DNA of 64,000 bases from Theobroma cacao (lineage: Eukaryota; Streptophyta; Magnoliopsida; Malvales; Malvaceae), in NCBI RefSeq assembly GCF_000208745.1, contig NC_030851.1, positions 9,349,356 to 9,413,355 of the forward strand, read 5' to 3'. Shown here in pieces: positions 10,748 to 21,697 of the stretch. Position 1 is the stretch's first letter. Each line of letters opens with the position of its first letter. Position numbers and translations under genes: made by a program. Below the pieces are notes generated by a model that saw nothing but the letters and a program-made list of their open reading frames with translations, did not search any database and had not been told where the DNA came from.

Positions 10748-12389
10748 CTACAGCTCTTGCATATTAATCATCCCTAAATTTCTTCTAATCTCACAGAATC
10801 TATCTTCATTTAAAGGTTTTGTGAAGATGTCAGCTAATTGATGTAAACTATTTACAAATTCAATTTTAATGTCACCTTTCACTATGTGATCTCTAACAAA
10901 GTGATGTCTAATCTCAATATGCTTAGTCCTAAAATGCTGCACAAGATTTTTTGAAATGTTGATTGCACTTGTGTTGTCACAATATATTGGTATGTTATGC
11001 ATTGATATTCCATAGTCTTTTAGCTGTTGTTTAATCCATAAGATTTGAGCACAACAGCTATCTAGAGATACATATTCGGCTTCAGCTGTAGAGAGAGTAA
11101 CTGAATTCGGCTTTTTGCTTAACCATGACATAAGCATACTACTTACAAACTGGTAGATTCCGCTTGTGCTCTTTTTATCTGTTTTGCTGCTAGCAAAATC
11201 TGCATCTAAATATCCAACTAAACTTAAATGATGATTCCCTACAATACCATATCCTTAAAGTTTGTGTATCTAAGAGGTATCTAAAAATTCTTTTAACAGT
11301 AGTCAGATGTGATTCCTTGGGATGAGAATGAAAACGAGCACACAAACATACAGAGAATTGGATATCATGCCTGCTAGCTGTTAAATAAAGTAGTGATCCG
11401 ATCATACCTCTATATAGCTTTTGATCAACATCTTTTTCTTTTTCATCTGCATCAAATCTGGTGGATTGACTCATTGGTGTGCAAATTGATTTTAGCTTCA
11501 ACATATCAAATCTTTTAAGCATGTCTTGAATGTATCTTTCTTGGTTGATGAAGGTTCTTTTTTCACCTTGTTTGATTTGGAGGCCAAGAAAGTACTTCAA
11601 GTCACCCATCATGCTCATCTCAAATTCCCCTTGCATCTCTTGAGCAAAATTCTTGCATAAAGCCTCATTAGTTGCACCAAACAGAATGTCATCCACATAA
11701 ATTTGAACAATAATTAAAACATTTAAGTATCTTTTAATAAACAATGTTGTATCAATACTACCTCTAACATAACCTTTTTCAACCAAAAATTTTGAAAGCC
11801 TCTCATACCAAGCTCTAGGAGATTGTTTCAATCCACACAAGGTTTTGTGAAATTTGAAAACATGATCTGGTTTTTCAAAGTCCTCAACATTGGGGGTTCC
11901 TCAACATAAACTTCTTCTTGGACGAAACCATTTAAGAATCACTCTTTACATCCATTTGGAATAACTTAAAGTTCATAAAGCAAGCAAATGCAAGTAGTAA
12001 TCTTATAGCTTCTATCCTAGCAACTGGTGCAAAGGTTTCATCATAGTCTATTCCTTCCTCTTAGTTGTATCCTTGTGCTACCAACTTAGCTTTATTTCTA
12101 ACTACATTTCCTTGCTCATCTACCTTATTCCTAAACACCCATTTAGTGCCAACAATAGGGTGGTTTAGAGGTCTAGAAACTAATGACCACACATGGTTTC
12201 TTTTGAATTGATTAAGTTTCTCTTGCATGGCCATTATCCAGCTTTCCTCTTTCTCTGCCTTCTCGAAGTTCTTGGGCTCAATTTGAGAGATAAAAGCTGA
12301 GAACTCACATGTCTCTCTAGTTGTTCTTCTAGTTTTAACTCCATGAGAGATGTCACCTATGATTTACTCTTGTGGATGATCTTTAAGGT
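10748..12389 (-). pseudogene. Sirevirus pol: reverse transcriptase and RNase H (broken)
   Basis: In the minus direction the linker ends near 12389. Then come the RT start VGTKWVFRNKVDEQGN and FAPVARIEAIRLLLA (about 12150-11990), the frame after a shift with CGLKQSPRAWYERL at 11837, and the catalytic IYVDDILFGAT near 11700. FLGLQIKQ, then TPMSQSTRFDA and MIGSLLYLTASRHDIQF follow. A frameshift near 11190-11250 precedes RNase H (11137-10748) with SWLSKKPNSVTLSTAEAEY, IYCDNTSAINISKN and LADIFTKPLNEDRF. Key residues (YVDD, the Glu of AEAEY, the Asp of YCDN) are intact, but stops and frameshifts separate the parts. Confidence 0.92.
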
Positions 12390-13952
12390 GCTTCTAGCTT
12401 TTTGGAAGATCATGATGTTGATTTTCAATCCTTTGCAAGGTTTCTAAGGGTGGAGGTTTTGTTTCTCTACCTAGAGTATTTTTTTCACTATTTTTGTTAT
12501 CATCTAAACTCACCTCTTCCATTTGTCTTTCAAGGACATCCGTATCATTGTCATCATCAGAAATTTCCTTTTGTAAGGTATTGGATTCATCAAAAATACA
12601 TGGATGGATTCTTCAACCGTTAAAGATATTTTGTTGAAGACTCTATAGGCTTTTGAGTTTTATGCATATCCTAGAAATATAGCTTCATCACTTTTTGCAT
12701 CAAACTTTCTTAAAGGTTGTTTTCTATTGTTCAATACAAAGCATTTGCAGCCAAAACTCTTAAGGTGAGAGATATTTGGTTTTCTACCTTTGTATAGCTC
12801 ATATGGAGTCTTTGATATCATGGCTCTTATGGAAACTCTATTAAGAATATAAGCTATTGTGTTAACAACTTCTGCTCAAAAGTATTTAGGTAGATTATTC
12901 TCACATAGCATAGTTCGAGCCATTTCTTTCAAGGTTCGATTTTTCCTCTCTACAACTCCATTTTACTGGGGTGTTCTAAGTGCAGAAATATTATGATCCA
13001 ACCCTTTTTCATTACAAAAATTTTCAAATTCATCTCCTTCAAACTCACCTCTATGATCACTCTTAATACTAACTATAGCTAGTCCTTTTTCATTTTCAAC
13101 CTTCCTATAATGACCTATGAATGCTAGTAGAACATCATTCTTATGAGCAAGAAAATAGACCCAAGTGTACCTAGAGTAGTCATCAACTATTACAAAGCCA
13201 AATGATTTTCCTCCTAGACTAGTTGTACTTATTGGACCAAATAGATCAATGCGTAGCAATTCAAGAGGTCTAGATATGGAGACAACTTTCTTGGTTTTAA
13301 AAGATGCTTTAGTTTGTTTGCCTAATTGACATGTATCACAAATTTGATCATCCTCAAGTTTAAGCTTAGGTAATCCTATAACCAGATTTTTCTTAATTAA
13401 TTTTGACATAGTATGCATGCTTACATGTCCAAGTCTCCTATGCCATAGCCAACCATCATTTTCAACTTTTGCTACAAGACATGTTTCACAATCCATTTCA
13501 AGATTCTCAAGAAATATAACATATATGTTATTTATTCTTTTTCCAATAAATGAGACTTTGTTAGTGCTTATATCTATAACTTCACATTTAGTTGAGTCAA
13601 AACATACCTTAAAACCTTTGTCACATAATTGACTAATACTTAATAAATTATGTTTCAAACCTTTAACCAATAACACATGACTAATTTGAGTTTAGGAGTT
13701 CTTACCAACCGTTCCTATGTCATGAATTCTACCTTTTGAATCATCACCAAAGGATACGGTACCTCCTTTTCTTTTGTCCAGCTGAGCAAATAGCATTTCA
13801 TCTCCTGTCATATACCAAGGCTACTTCTTCTTTAGTTGAGCTCTTGAACATGTATCTTTTGTATGCAGCTCAACCTACAAAACAAATATTCAGTTTTTCT
13901 TAATAGGTACCCATACCTTCATGGGTCCTTGATTGTTAGCAGCAACATAAGA
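12390..13952 (-). pseudogene. Sirevirus pol: protease and integrase (broken)
   Basis: The protease region (13952-13690) keeps YMTGDEMLFAQLDKRKGG, but the expected catalytic DSGC is damaged just before it. The ORF from 13676 holds LKHNLLSISQLCDKGF, then the GAG-pre-integrase block WLWHRRLGHVSMHTMSKL with ICDTCQLGKQ. The integrase core has the first Asp in RIDLFGPI and the second in IKSDHRGEF. At 12960 a stop replaces a Gln codon just before NGVVERKNRTLKEMART, which carries the catalytic Glu. The frame then continues through FGCKCFVLNN and FVEESIHVFFDES-like linker sequence towards 12390. So there is one nonsense change in an otherwise recognisable core. Confidence 0.9.
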
Positions 13953-15523
13953 TCATTTTAGAACCCATATTTTTCTTATTGTCGGAACACTTCTTTTTCT
14001 ATAGCAATCATAGGATAAATGACCAATTCTATTACAAGTATAACACCTAGATGCTGCCTTAACAGGATTTTTCTTGTGGTATGCATTTCTTCTTGAAGTT
14101 TCATTTTTTAAACTTTTGAGTGCAGCATTTTCTTCACTTACCTTTTGTAAGGCTTTAGTTTTGCTTTCCAATTCTAATTTTAGAGTTTCAAAATCTATTT
14201 TTGAATGTTCCAATTCAATTTGTAGAAAGTTTCTTTGTTCAAATACAAAATCAAAGTCAAGTTTAATCTTTTCCAAATCTGATTCTAGAGATGTAGATTT
14301 TTTCTTTAAAGTTTTGTATTTCAAAACAAGTTTCTCAAATTCATTATATAAACATTCGTATTCTTCCTGAAGTTCATCAACAGAAATATTGCAAAGGGAT
14401 GAGGATACCTCGGATTCATCATCTCGTGCCATCAAACACAAGTTTGCTCTTTCTTCAACTTTTTTCTCCTCAGCTTTAGAACTTGAAGTATCACTACCTG
14501 ACCACGTAACTGCCACCATTGCCTTCTTTGATTTATTGTTCTCTTTGGAGTTTCTTCTTTTAACAAGGGGCATTCAGACTTGAAATGTCCAGGCTTCTTG
14601 CATTCGAAACATGTAAGCTCTTTCTTTTTATTAGAGTCATTTTTATTTTTGGTTCTCCATGAAGAACCTTGATTTCTTCTAAACCTTCTTTTAGCCAATC
14701 TCTAATTCCTTCGGCCTATAAGCTTTCTGAATCTCCTTGCAACCAGTGCCAATTTTTCATCATCATCACAGGATAGCTCGTCTAGTTCTTCTTCAAGAAT
14801 GCTGGCTTTTATGGCGATGCTCTTCTTCTTTTCTTTTGCTTCTCTCCTATCTTCTTCTTCCTTTTCCTTGAGTTCTAGCTCATGAGTAAGGAGAAAACCA
14901 CAAATTTCATCCAAAGGTATAACATTTAAGTCCTTGGCTTCTGGATGGCTGTCACTTTAGGCTTCTAATTTTTGAGTAGGCTTCTAAGAAGTCTTTTAAT
15001 AATTTCATGCTCAGGAATTGGTTTGCCTAGCTGACTAAGTTTGTTTGTTATGTTTGTGAATTTATCTAGCATGCTGGTGATGTCTTCACCAGGCTCCATC
15101 TTAAAGATTTCATAATTGTGGGTCAAGAGGGCTATCTTAGACTCCTTGACTTGAGAAGTTCCTTAATGGATAATTCTAAGTTTATCCCACACTTATTTTG
15201 CTGTGGTTCAGCTTGATACTTTATTGGATTCGGTGAGAGTTAGAGCATAATGCAATGTATTAATTGCTTTTGAAATTGGTTTGGACCTTTTTGGTTTCTG
15301 TCTCGGTCCATTCAGACCTTGGCTTAGGAATCATCTCATTAGTCACTACCTTTAAGGTTGAGGAAATGAATGGTCCATCAGTTATGACGTCCTACATCTC
15401 ATAATCAATTGCCTTAATATATATTGACATCCTAGTACTCCAATAAGGATAGTTAAAGTCATCAAACAGAGGTGGTCTGTTTTTTGATTGTCCCTCAGCA
15501 ACTATTGATTTTTGTAGAGCCAT
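13953..15523 (-). pseudogene. Sirevirus gag (broken)
   Basis: Starts with ATG at 15523, 43 bp inside the primer site. The first residues MALQKSIVAEGQ, then PLFDDFNYPYWSTRM, are the usual N-terminus of copia gag of the DUF4219/UBN2 type. An in-frame stop follows after about 43 codons, and the middle is frameshifted. Later come a Glu/Lys-rich stretch (14914-14710), a first CX2CX4HX4C knuckle (CFECKKPGHFKSEC, about 14590-14630), a coiled-coil region of about 110 residues (14370-14090), and a second knuckle (CYTCNRIGHLSYDC, about 14010-14050). Two knuckles with a long coiled coil between them is the Sirevirus gag layout (family knowledge). Confidence 0.88.
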
Positions 15524-15565
15524 TTAGATTTTTACAAGGGTGTTAGACCTTAATAATAGGGGTTA

Positions 15566-15578
15566 GGCTCTGATACCA
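15566..15578 (-). other. Primer-binding site, initiator tRNA-Met
   Basis: The minus strand reads TGGTATCAGAGCC two bases inside the 5' LTR. This is the classic complement of the 3' end of plant initiator tRNA-Met and sets the element's direction. Confidence 0.93.
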
Positions 15579-15580
15579 CT

Positions 15581-16541
15581 TGTGGGTCTCAAATAAATGT
15601 GCTAAGGGGGGTGAATAGCACAATTTGGCTCTTTCAAAAATTTGATCTAATGCAAGTGAAGAGAAGGAATGAAAATAAGAACAAAAACAGAGTAGACAAC
15701 ATATTAGAATTTAGAGTGGTTTGATCCAAGACCTACATCCATTACCTTAATTCTTCAACCAAGGATTTTCCAATCAATCTACTAAGAACGGTGAAATTCA
15801 TAAGTTTTCACCAAGCTTTTACAATGGCTTTTACCAGGCTTAGCCAAAACCTTTTACAATAGTTTTTACCGAAATCAACTAAAACCTAACACCTAACTTT
15901 TCAAGGCTAAGTTAGAACCTATGCTTAATCAAGCAATTCCAGCTTGAATCAATCCCTTAGAGTGACTTGCTCACTCTAAGAATATAAGGAGAAAAGTGAA
16001 AAGAGTGTAACTATGATCACAAGATTAATCTAAGTGGTACAAAGTGAAGTGCAGATTACAATTACATTTCTAGCCGTTGGAAGTCCTTTTTATACTTGAA
16101 AAATTAGCTCTGAAGTGAGTTAGACAGTTTTTGACTGTTGAAAACAGTTTTATTGCAGTTATGGCTGTTAATCTGTCTTTTAGTGCACAATTCAAATTTT
16201 CTGACAGAATGCTTTTAGTCGACTAACTTACTTCTTGGTCGACTAAGTCGGTTCTGTTTTGAAGTCCAAATTTCTGGCAATAGCTTCTTAGTCGACTAAC
16301 CCTTTTCTTGGTCGACTAAGTCTTTTCTGTTTCTCAATACTCTTGAGCTTGCTAACTTCTGATTTGAATTTTAGTTGACTAACCCCTCATTATTCAACTA
16401 AGGAGCTTCTGTTTTGGTATATCCCACGGAATTATTTATTTACCATAGGCATACAATTTTTGTCCTGCACATTCAAGTAGAATTATTAAACACAAATGAA
16501 TGAGAATATTTTATTATCATCAAAAACTAATGGAGCCAACA
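15581..16541 (-). repeat. 5' LTR of the Sirevirus-like element (961 bp)
   Basis: Plus-strand ends are TGTGGGTCTC and AGCCAACA; the same blocks occur in the same order as in 6627-7779. It has a deletion of about 85 bp near 16062 relative to its partner, plus smaller losses. Four copies of GTCGACTAA lie at about 16219-16320, and two diverged ones follow. The palindromes fall in the U3 half when read in the element's direction. Confidence 0.93.
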
Positions 16542-16546
16542 CTCAA

Positions 16547-17690
16547 ACTAGTCCATATAGATGTATGTGGACCTATGAGTATAGAAACTCTTAATGACAA
16601 TAGATATATATACTTTTTACTATTCATTGATGCTTTTATTAGAATGACATGAGTGTATTTTTTGAAATATTAATAGGAAGTGTTTAATGTCTTTTAAAGG
16701 TTTAAAGTTATGATACGAAATGAATCAAGGTGTTTGGTTCAGTGCCTTAGATCTGACAATGACACAAATTACACTTCACAAGAGTTCACAAAATACTTGG
16801 GAAAGTCAGTATAAAGCGTCAACTTGTTGCCTATTAGTGCCATGGTAGGTAGAACTCCATTTGAGGTTGGGAATGGTGTCAAACTTGAAGTTGATCACCT
16901 AAGGGTTTTTGGTTGTGTCTATTAAAGCCATATTCCATAAGTTAAAAGATATAAATTGGATAGTAAGTAGAAACTGAAATCTTCTTGGGCTATAATATCC
17001 AATCCAAAAGGTACAGGGTGTGTTATGTGAGAACTACAAAAGTTAAAATATGCAAAAACAATGTATTTGATGAGAATGGAAAGGGGCATTGGGTCACAAA
17101 AGAACTTAATGATGCTCAACTACCACAATTGATAAGCAAAGACACACCAACAATTGCAGCAATACTTGAAGGTGATACTGATGACACAGAATTATAAATA
17201 AGGGGAACTAAGACATGGTAGGATATTTATAACAAATGCAATCTAGCATTTGTATAGTTTGGAAATTACACTAAAGCTTCAATGTCAAGATAGTGGATTG
17301 TTGCAATGCAAGAGGAGATCAAGATGATCAACAAAAATAGCACTTGGACTCTAGTTGATAGACCAATCAATCAGCATGTGATTAGGGTCAAGTGGATTTT
17401 CATAAGGCAATTGAACCTTGATGCCTTAACCATAGATTTAAAGTTAGATTGGTGGTAAAGGGATAGTCACAACAGTTAGGAATAGACTATATGGAAACCT
17501 TTGCCTTTGTTGCCAAGTATGACACTATCAGATTATTAAAGGCATTGTCTGCTGGTTTTAGGTCGGAAAGTACATCATTTTGATATCAATCTACATTTCT
17601 TAATGGTTTGCTTAAGGGAGAGATATTTATTGACCTAGAAAAGCTTCTTGGATAGGAGTTTAGTAGGGTCCTGAGCTTATGTTTACAGCT
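16547..17690 (+). pseudogene. Ty1/copia relic: integrase to reverse transcriptase, continuation of the element at 5910
   Basis: Resumes exactly where 6626 broke off. KLVHIDVCGPM holds the first catalytic Asp, then FLLFIDAFIRMT and the second Asp in LRSDNDTNYTS. The region with RTPFEV and HLRVFGCVY (16850-16925) and the 70-codon open stretch 16985-17197 (MGYNIQSKRYRVCYV) are the integrase-RT linker. RT begins at AMQEEIKMINKNSTWTLVD (about 17307-17363), with VKWIF, a MET-FA block and the residues about SFNG-like 'FLNG' (about 17590-17610). It is cut off before YVDD by the duplicated region that follows. Many stops. Confidence 0.85.
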
Positions 17691-18335
17691 ATGGAATGAT
17701 GCTTTTCAAATGATGATGGAGTTACATTCTTTCTAACTTGGGCTGCTAGACAAGGATGATGAAGAATGTACATTCTTTCCAACTTGGGCTTGCTGGTGTG
17801 GCTTACATTCTCTCTAACTTGGGCTGCTAGACAAGTACGATGAAGAAGCTACATTCTGCCTGACTTAGGCTTCCTGGTGTGGCTTACATTCTTTCCAACT
17901 TGGGCGGCTAGGCAAAAAAGAAAAAAAAAAGTATGATGAAGAAGGTACATTCTCACCAACTTGGGCTTGTTAGTGTGACTTGCTGGTGCATCCAAGATGA
18001 CGAAATTCAAGCACATATTTTTCTAGCACGTATTTTTATCTTGATATTAAATCTGTATTTTTTAATGGTTTACTCAAGGGAGAGATATTTATTGAAATTC
18101 AGACACATTTTTTAAGGAAGAGATATTTATTGACCTAGCAAAGCTTCTCGGACAAGAGTTTAATAGGGTCTTGAGCTGATGTTTACAACTATGGAATGTC
18201 TTGAGCCAGTGTGTACAGCTATGGAATGATGCTTTGCAAATGATGAAGAAAACTTTGGTCCCATAGCTGGTGTTTACAGCTATGGAATAATGCTTTTCAA
18301 ATGATGAAAAAAACTTGGGCTTGCTGGTGTGTTCA
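17600..18335. repeat. Local segmental duplication of a reverse-transcriptase fragment
   Basis: The block around 17580-17695, ending in 'gtttacagctatggaatgat'-type sequence, returns at about 18043-18205 with small differences. The shorter block ACAGCTATGGAATGATGCTT occurs near 17682, 18216 and 18274. Between the copies lies the 81-bp composite repeat. No gene. Confidence 0.75.
17724..17981. repeat. 81-bp composite tandem repeat (46 + 35 bp), three copies
   Basis: Sub-units all start with ACATTCT and contain AACTTGGGCT. They begin at 17724, 17770, 17805, 17851, 17886 and 17947, so spacings alternate 46, 35, 46, 35, then 61 where an A-run has expanded. The long sub-unit ends with GATGAAGAA-type sequence; the short one ends with CTGGTGTGGCTT. 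This is a two-step higher-order repeat. Confidence 0.85.
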
Positions 18336-18402
18336 GGATGACAAAATTGGCACCTTATTTTTTTTTTTTCATTAATTCATTCTTAAGTGTTAATTATCAT
18401 GA

Positions 18403-18790
18403 CACTATTAAAAGACAAGTTTTTTTCGACGAAATTTTTTGTTGAAAAAAGTTAAAATTCAATTGAAAATACTTATTTTCAACGAATTACTAACAAAAAA
18501 TTTCGTTGAAAATTCCGTCAGTAAAAGCCTCGTTAAAAATACTTTCCATTGAAAATTCATTGAAAAATTCTAACAAAAAATTCTGTTAAAAAATTTCATC
18601 AAAAAAAATACATAATCCCTCAATTGTATAGTATCAATTTCGTTGGAAATTTTCAACAAAATTTTGTTGTTGGAGAAGCATTTTCAATAGATTTTTTCAT
18701 TGGAAATGCTTTTCCAACAAAAAATTTCACTAAAAATTCAATCGGTAATACCTTTTCAATGAAAATTACCTATTAACATTTCGATAATAA
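18403..18790. repeat. Left subterminal repeat block of the CACTA element
   Basis: Dense in short direct and inverted copies of AATTTTCAACGAAA and AAAATTTCGTTGAAAATT-like motifs. The same motifs fill the right end at 23550-23669. Subterminal arrays of this kind are where CACTA transposase binds in the well-studied members of the family (family knowledge). Confidence 0.8.
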
Positions 18791-19024
18791 ATTATCAATT
18801 GACATCCACAATTCACATCTAAAATTTATAAAAATACACATTAAGGAATCATAATACTCCTGAGGAAAGGTTTACTATCGTCCATTGGATAATGTATCAT
18901 TGTATGTAATTATCTACTTACAGAAAAATAGCATTGACAGGACAAAGAAAGAAAAAGTATATAACTAAAAGATATGAATTTTCAAATAGAACTATGCATT
19001 AGAGTTGATAAAATATTAGGACAC

Positions 19025-21300
19025 AATGAAAAATATCCATCAGGTCTTAGAAAAGTAACGTTGTGGCCACCATTGAGTATTAACTTTGACATTTGACATT
19101 CTTCCAGGCAAAGCAAACCCTTTTGTACCCAGACCTGCCAAATAAAATCATCAATCATCTGTGCAAAAATTAAAATAAACAGATAATACATCATTAAAGC
19201 AAACAATGTGGTCGTATGGATTCATGCTACATTGGAGACTACAGCAATGTCACGTTGAAGAAGAATTAACAAATATTTACCTTTCAAATATATCATCTGC
19301 AATGAGGTTAAAAGGTTCTATTGGATGAATTACATCTTTTACCAAAACCTAGAATGAGATATAGTTCCGTCTTACATTAACTAAACCCTGAACCCAGACA
19401 AAGGCAAGAGGTGGAAGTTAAAGATCCAATAGCTGCAAGGAAAGTTTAGAAGGTAGACCGTGAAAAATTGAGGAGGGACAGGCTGAATTAGCAATTTCTT
19501 GAGTTGGGAAACACGCTAGGTAAATTATGGCTATTCATCAATTTGTTTAATTGCTGATATCTTTGGTCACTTGGCATTGGATTTACAAATGTTTCTAGGC
19601 CAGTCAGCCTTGCAAGTAGGTAGGGGTTCTTTGGTGAGTTAGTTTAGCAACAATTGAACTAACCATATTAGAAGTTCAATGCCATGTCATTCCTTATCAA
19701 TGTGTGTCTGATGCATTCGACTGTTAGATGCTCATGCGTTGATGCAAGCGGTTTAAATGACTTTTAATAAGAATAATGGTGGTTGAGTTCTGAATATCTA
19801 CTTAACTCGGCATACTTAAAAGCTGCTGATAAAAAGGGTATTGCAATTTGTTTCATGTTTTAGACACTTAATGCAAATGCACATAGACGAGTAAAACAGT
19901 CAAACATTGCTTATAACAGTGAAAATAAGCAATTCAGGAAGTGCTAGAGAAATGTATCCTCAGTTTCTTTCCGATACTTTAACTTTCTGAGACTTTTTCC
20001 ATTTTCTCCAACTATTCTTGGTGGTGTAAGGATAGGTCTTTCTGGAAACTCTTTTCAAACTGTGTCCGCTTAATTGCAGCTGCAGATTCATTTTTCTGTG
20101 ATCTGGAGCGACGTCTATTCCCTTCTTAGGTTCAGCATTTCAGTATAGTTGGATTTGACTTATTTATGTTTGCTTTCCTTAAATCTGTGCTGCTAGATGG
20201 AGTAGGAGCCTTGCTAAAGCTGGTGTGCAAAGGCAAGGTGAGCTGTTTAAAGTCTTTGAGTAATCTGTTTTGGTTATGATGCTATTGGTTTGTGGGGGGA
20301 TATTTTTTCTATTTTAAGATGTTGGTGGGGAAAGGCTGACTCTTCAGATCTTGTGATGTGGTTGTGGTTTTTATGTGCTTTAAGCTTGTGTTTTGTTGGA
20401 TGATTTTTATTGAGCTGCTGAATGTATAGGTGCATTGTGTTGAGCATTGTACAGGTCATGTTTTCTTTTTGTCAGGATCGTCTTTTGTTTTTGGGATCAA
20501 AATTGTTTATGTTGGTTCAGCACTTTAAACAAGGATGCTGCCTGGTTTATATGGGGTTGTTGTCCCTGGTTTAAGATGATAGGATGATTGGATGAATGTG
20601 CAGAGTGTGTTGTGATTGTAATGCTCAGGGTCTGGGGTGGTTCTGCAATTGAGGGCTGTATCAATTGTATAGAGTGTAAGCTTTTCTCATTTAGGGACGA
20701 TTTTGTTATGATTTTCTGTAATCTAAGAATGTCAGAGCAAAATCGTCTTGTACTGACCAGAGGTGAATGTTTGTTCCCTCTGTTATGAATGCAACTGAAC
20801 TTTCAAAAAAAGAAACTAAATCCACTGACTAATGACCTAAAAATATATAGCCCACGTCTTATAGTAACATAGAAGGGACAAAAACTAACACGAAACAATA
20901 AGAATTTTGATGTAAGTCTTACTCAAATAGTCCTAATAAAAAATTCACAAACATCTATGTTACTTATACAAAAGGCTTCCGCGAAGTTGCATAATAAATC
21001 ACCATTTATTTAAAAATTGCAAATCAGAACATTATGCATATATTCTAAAACTGAGGCAAGCATTATCACAGTAAAACACCGTATTAGAATGTAACAAAGA
21101 TAAAAAACGGCCAAAATCACCATATAATTGTATAATTTTGCATCAAATCAGTACAAATTAGTCAAATTTAAAACTAAAAAGGGGATAATACCTTGGGGGA
21201 TCTTCACCCGACCATTGATGGTGAACCCATCTCCAGAACTGCCAGAAACAGATAAACAAACAAGTGATGAAGCTAAAACCAAATAAAAGATCCAATTACA
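19025..21300 (-). pseudogene. EMC7: Captured fragment of EMC7 (ER membrane protein complex subunit 7)
   Basis: Two exons on the minus strand. The first (end 21192, reaching up to about 21300) encodes a hydrophobic signal-peptide-like stretch (YLVLASSLVCLSVS) and then GSSGDGFTINGRVKIPQ, followed by donor GTATTA. The second (19134 to about 19025) is preceded by TTTGGCAG and encodes GLGTKGFALPGRMSNVKV, then after one extra base ILNGGHNVTFLRPDGYFSL. The phase of the two exons agrees (one base plus two). These are the N-terminal beta-sandwich residues of EMC7, an ER-luminal/membrane subunit of the complex that inserts membrane proteins (family knowledge). The start codon, the rest of the domain and the membrane anchor are absent, and the single-base insertion breaks the frame, so it is a fragment. 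Presence of the intron shows DNA-level capture. Confidence 0.88.
20100..20812 (+). mobile_element. 5'-truncated LINE tail (tentative)
   Basis: In the plus direction a short stretch reading SRSLAKAGVQRQGELFKVFE (about 20200-20257) resembles the RNase H end of plant L1-like LINEs. It is followed by a G/T-rich 3'UTR-like stretch and ends in ACTTTCAAAAAAAG at 20812, which looks like a LINE poly-A end. It lies between the two EMC7 exons, so it would be an insertion in the captured intron. No target duplication identified. Confidence 0.4.
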
Positions 21301-21538
21301 AGAGAGGAAATTAATTCAAAAATGATATACTTTTACTAAGGTCAACTGAACCAGCTATCTAATGGTGATAAAGTCACTAAATTCAATTCCTAGTAACAAA
21401 ATCTAAAGTTCAAAAGAATTCAATCAGCTTTACCTTTTCAGCAATCAAATAGAAAATTAGAATTAGTACAAAGAGCGAAGGCAGAGCAGATAAAGCGTTT
21501 TGGGAAATATGACAAAAAAAATGAAGTAGAAAACTTAC

Positions 21539-21697
21539 AGAGTCATGGGTCAAATAAATGCTGCAGTAATCACAATAATACCTGAAAATTTGAATCCAAA
21601 TAAAAATATATATGAAAAGTTGATAAAATTGTTCATAGTGATAGTGTTAATTTCTTTTAAGAATGAATAAATTGGTAAAGATCCATTACCGGGGCAT
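21539..21697 (-). pseudogene. Captured fragment of U1 small nuclear ribonucleoprotein C
   Basis: Exon 1 is ATGCCCCG at 21697-21690, followed by donor GTAATG. Exon 2 is 21581-21539, preceded by TTTTCAG and followed by donor GTAAGT. Joined in phase, they read MPRYYCDYCSIYLTHDS: the invariant N-terminus of U1-C, whose two Cys start a C2H2-type zinc finger that lets U1-C steady the pairing of U1 snRNA with the 5' splice site (family knowledge). The usual Asp-Thr after the second Cys is Ser-Ile here. The next U1-C exon (two His and the conserved basic part) is missing; EMC7 sequence follows instead about 240 bp further on. So this is a truncated copy joined to another gene. Confidence 0.9.

Larger units (their letters stand above)
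6627..16541 (-). mobile_element. Nested Sirevirus-like Ty1/copia retrotransposon with envelope-like third ORF
   Basis: A 9,915-bp element coded on the minus strand and flanked by the perfect 5-bp target duplication CTCAA (6622-6626 and 16542-16546). Reading in its own direction it has: 5' LTR (16541-15581), primer site for initiator tRNA-Met, gag with two zinc knuckles and a long coiled coil, protease, integrase, reverse transcriptase with YVDD, RNase H, a third ORF, polypurine tract, and 3' LTR (7779-6627). Gag with two knuckles and a post-pol envelope-like ORF are marks of the Sirevirus (Maximus/SIRE) lineage (family knowledge). Every ORF carries stops or frameshifts, so it is not autonomous now. 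It sits inside the integrase region of an older plus-strand copia element, whose reading frame continues on the far side. Confidence 0.93.
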
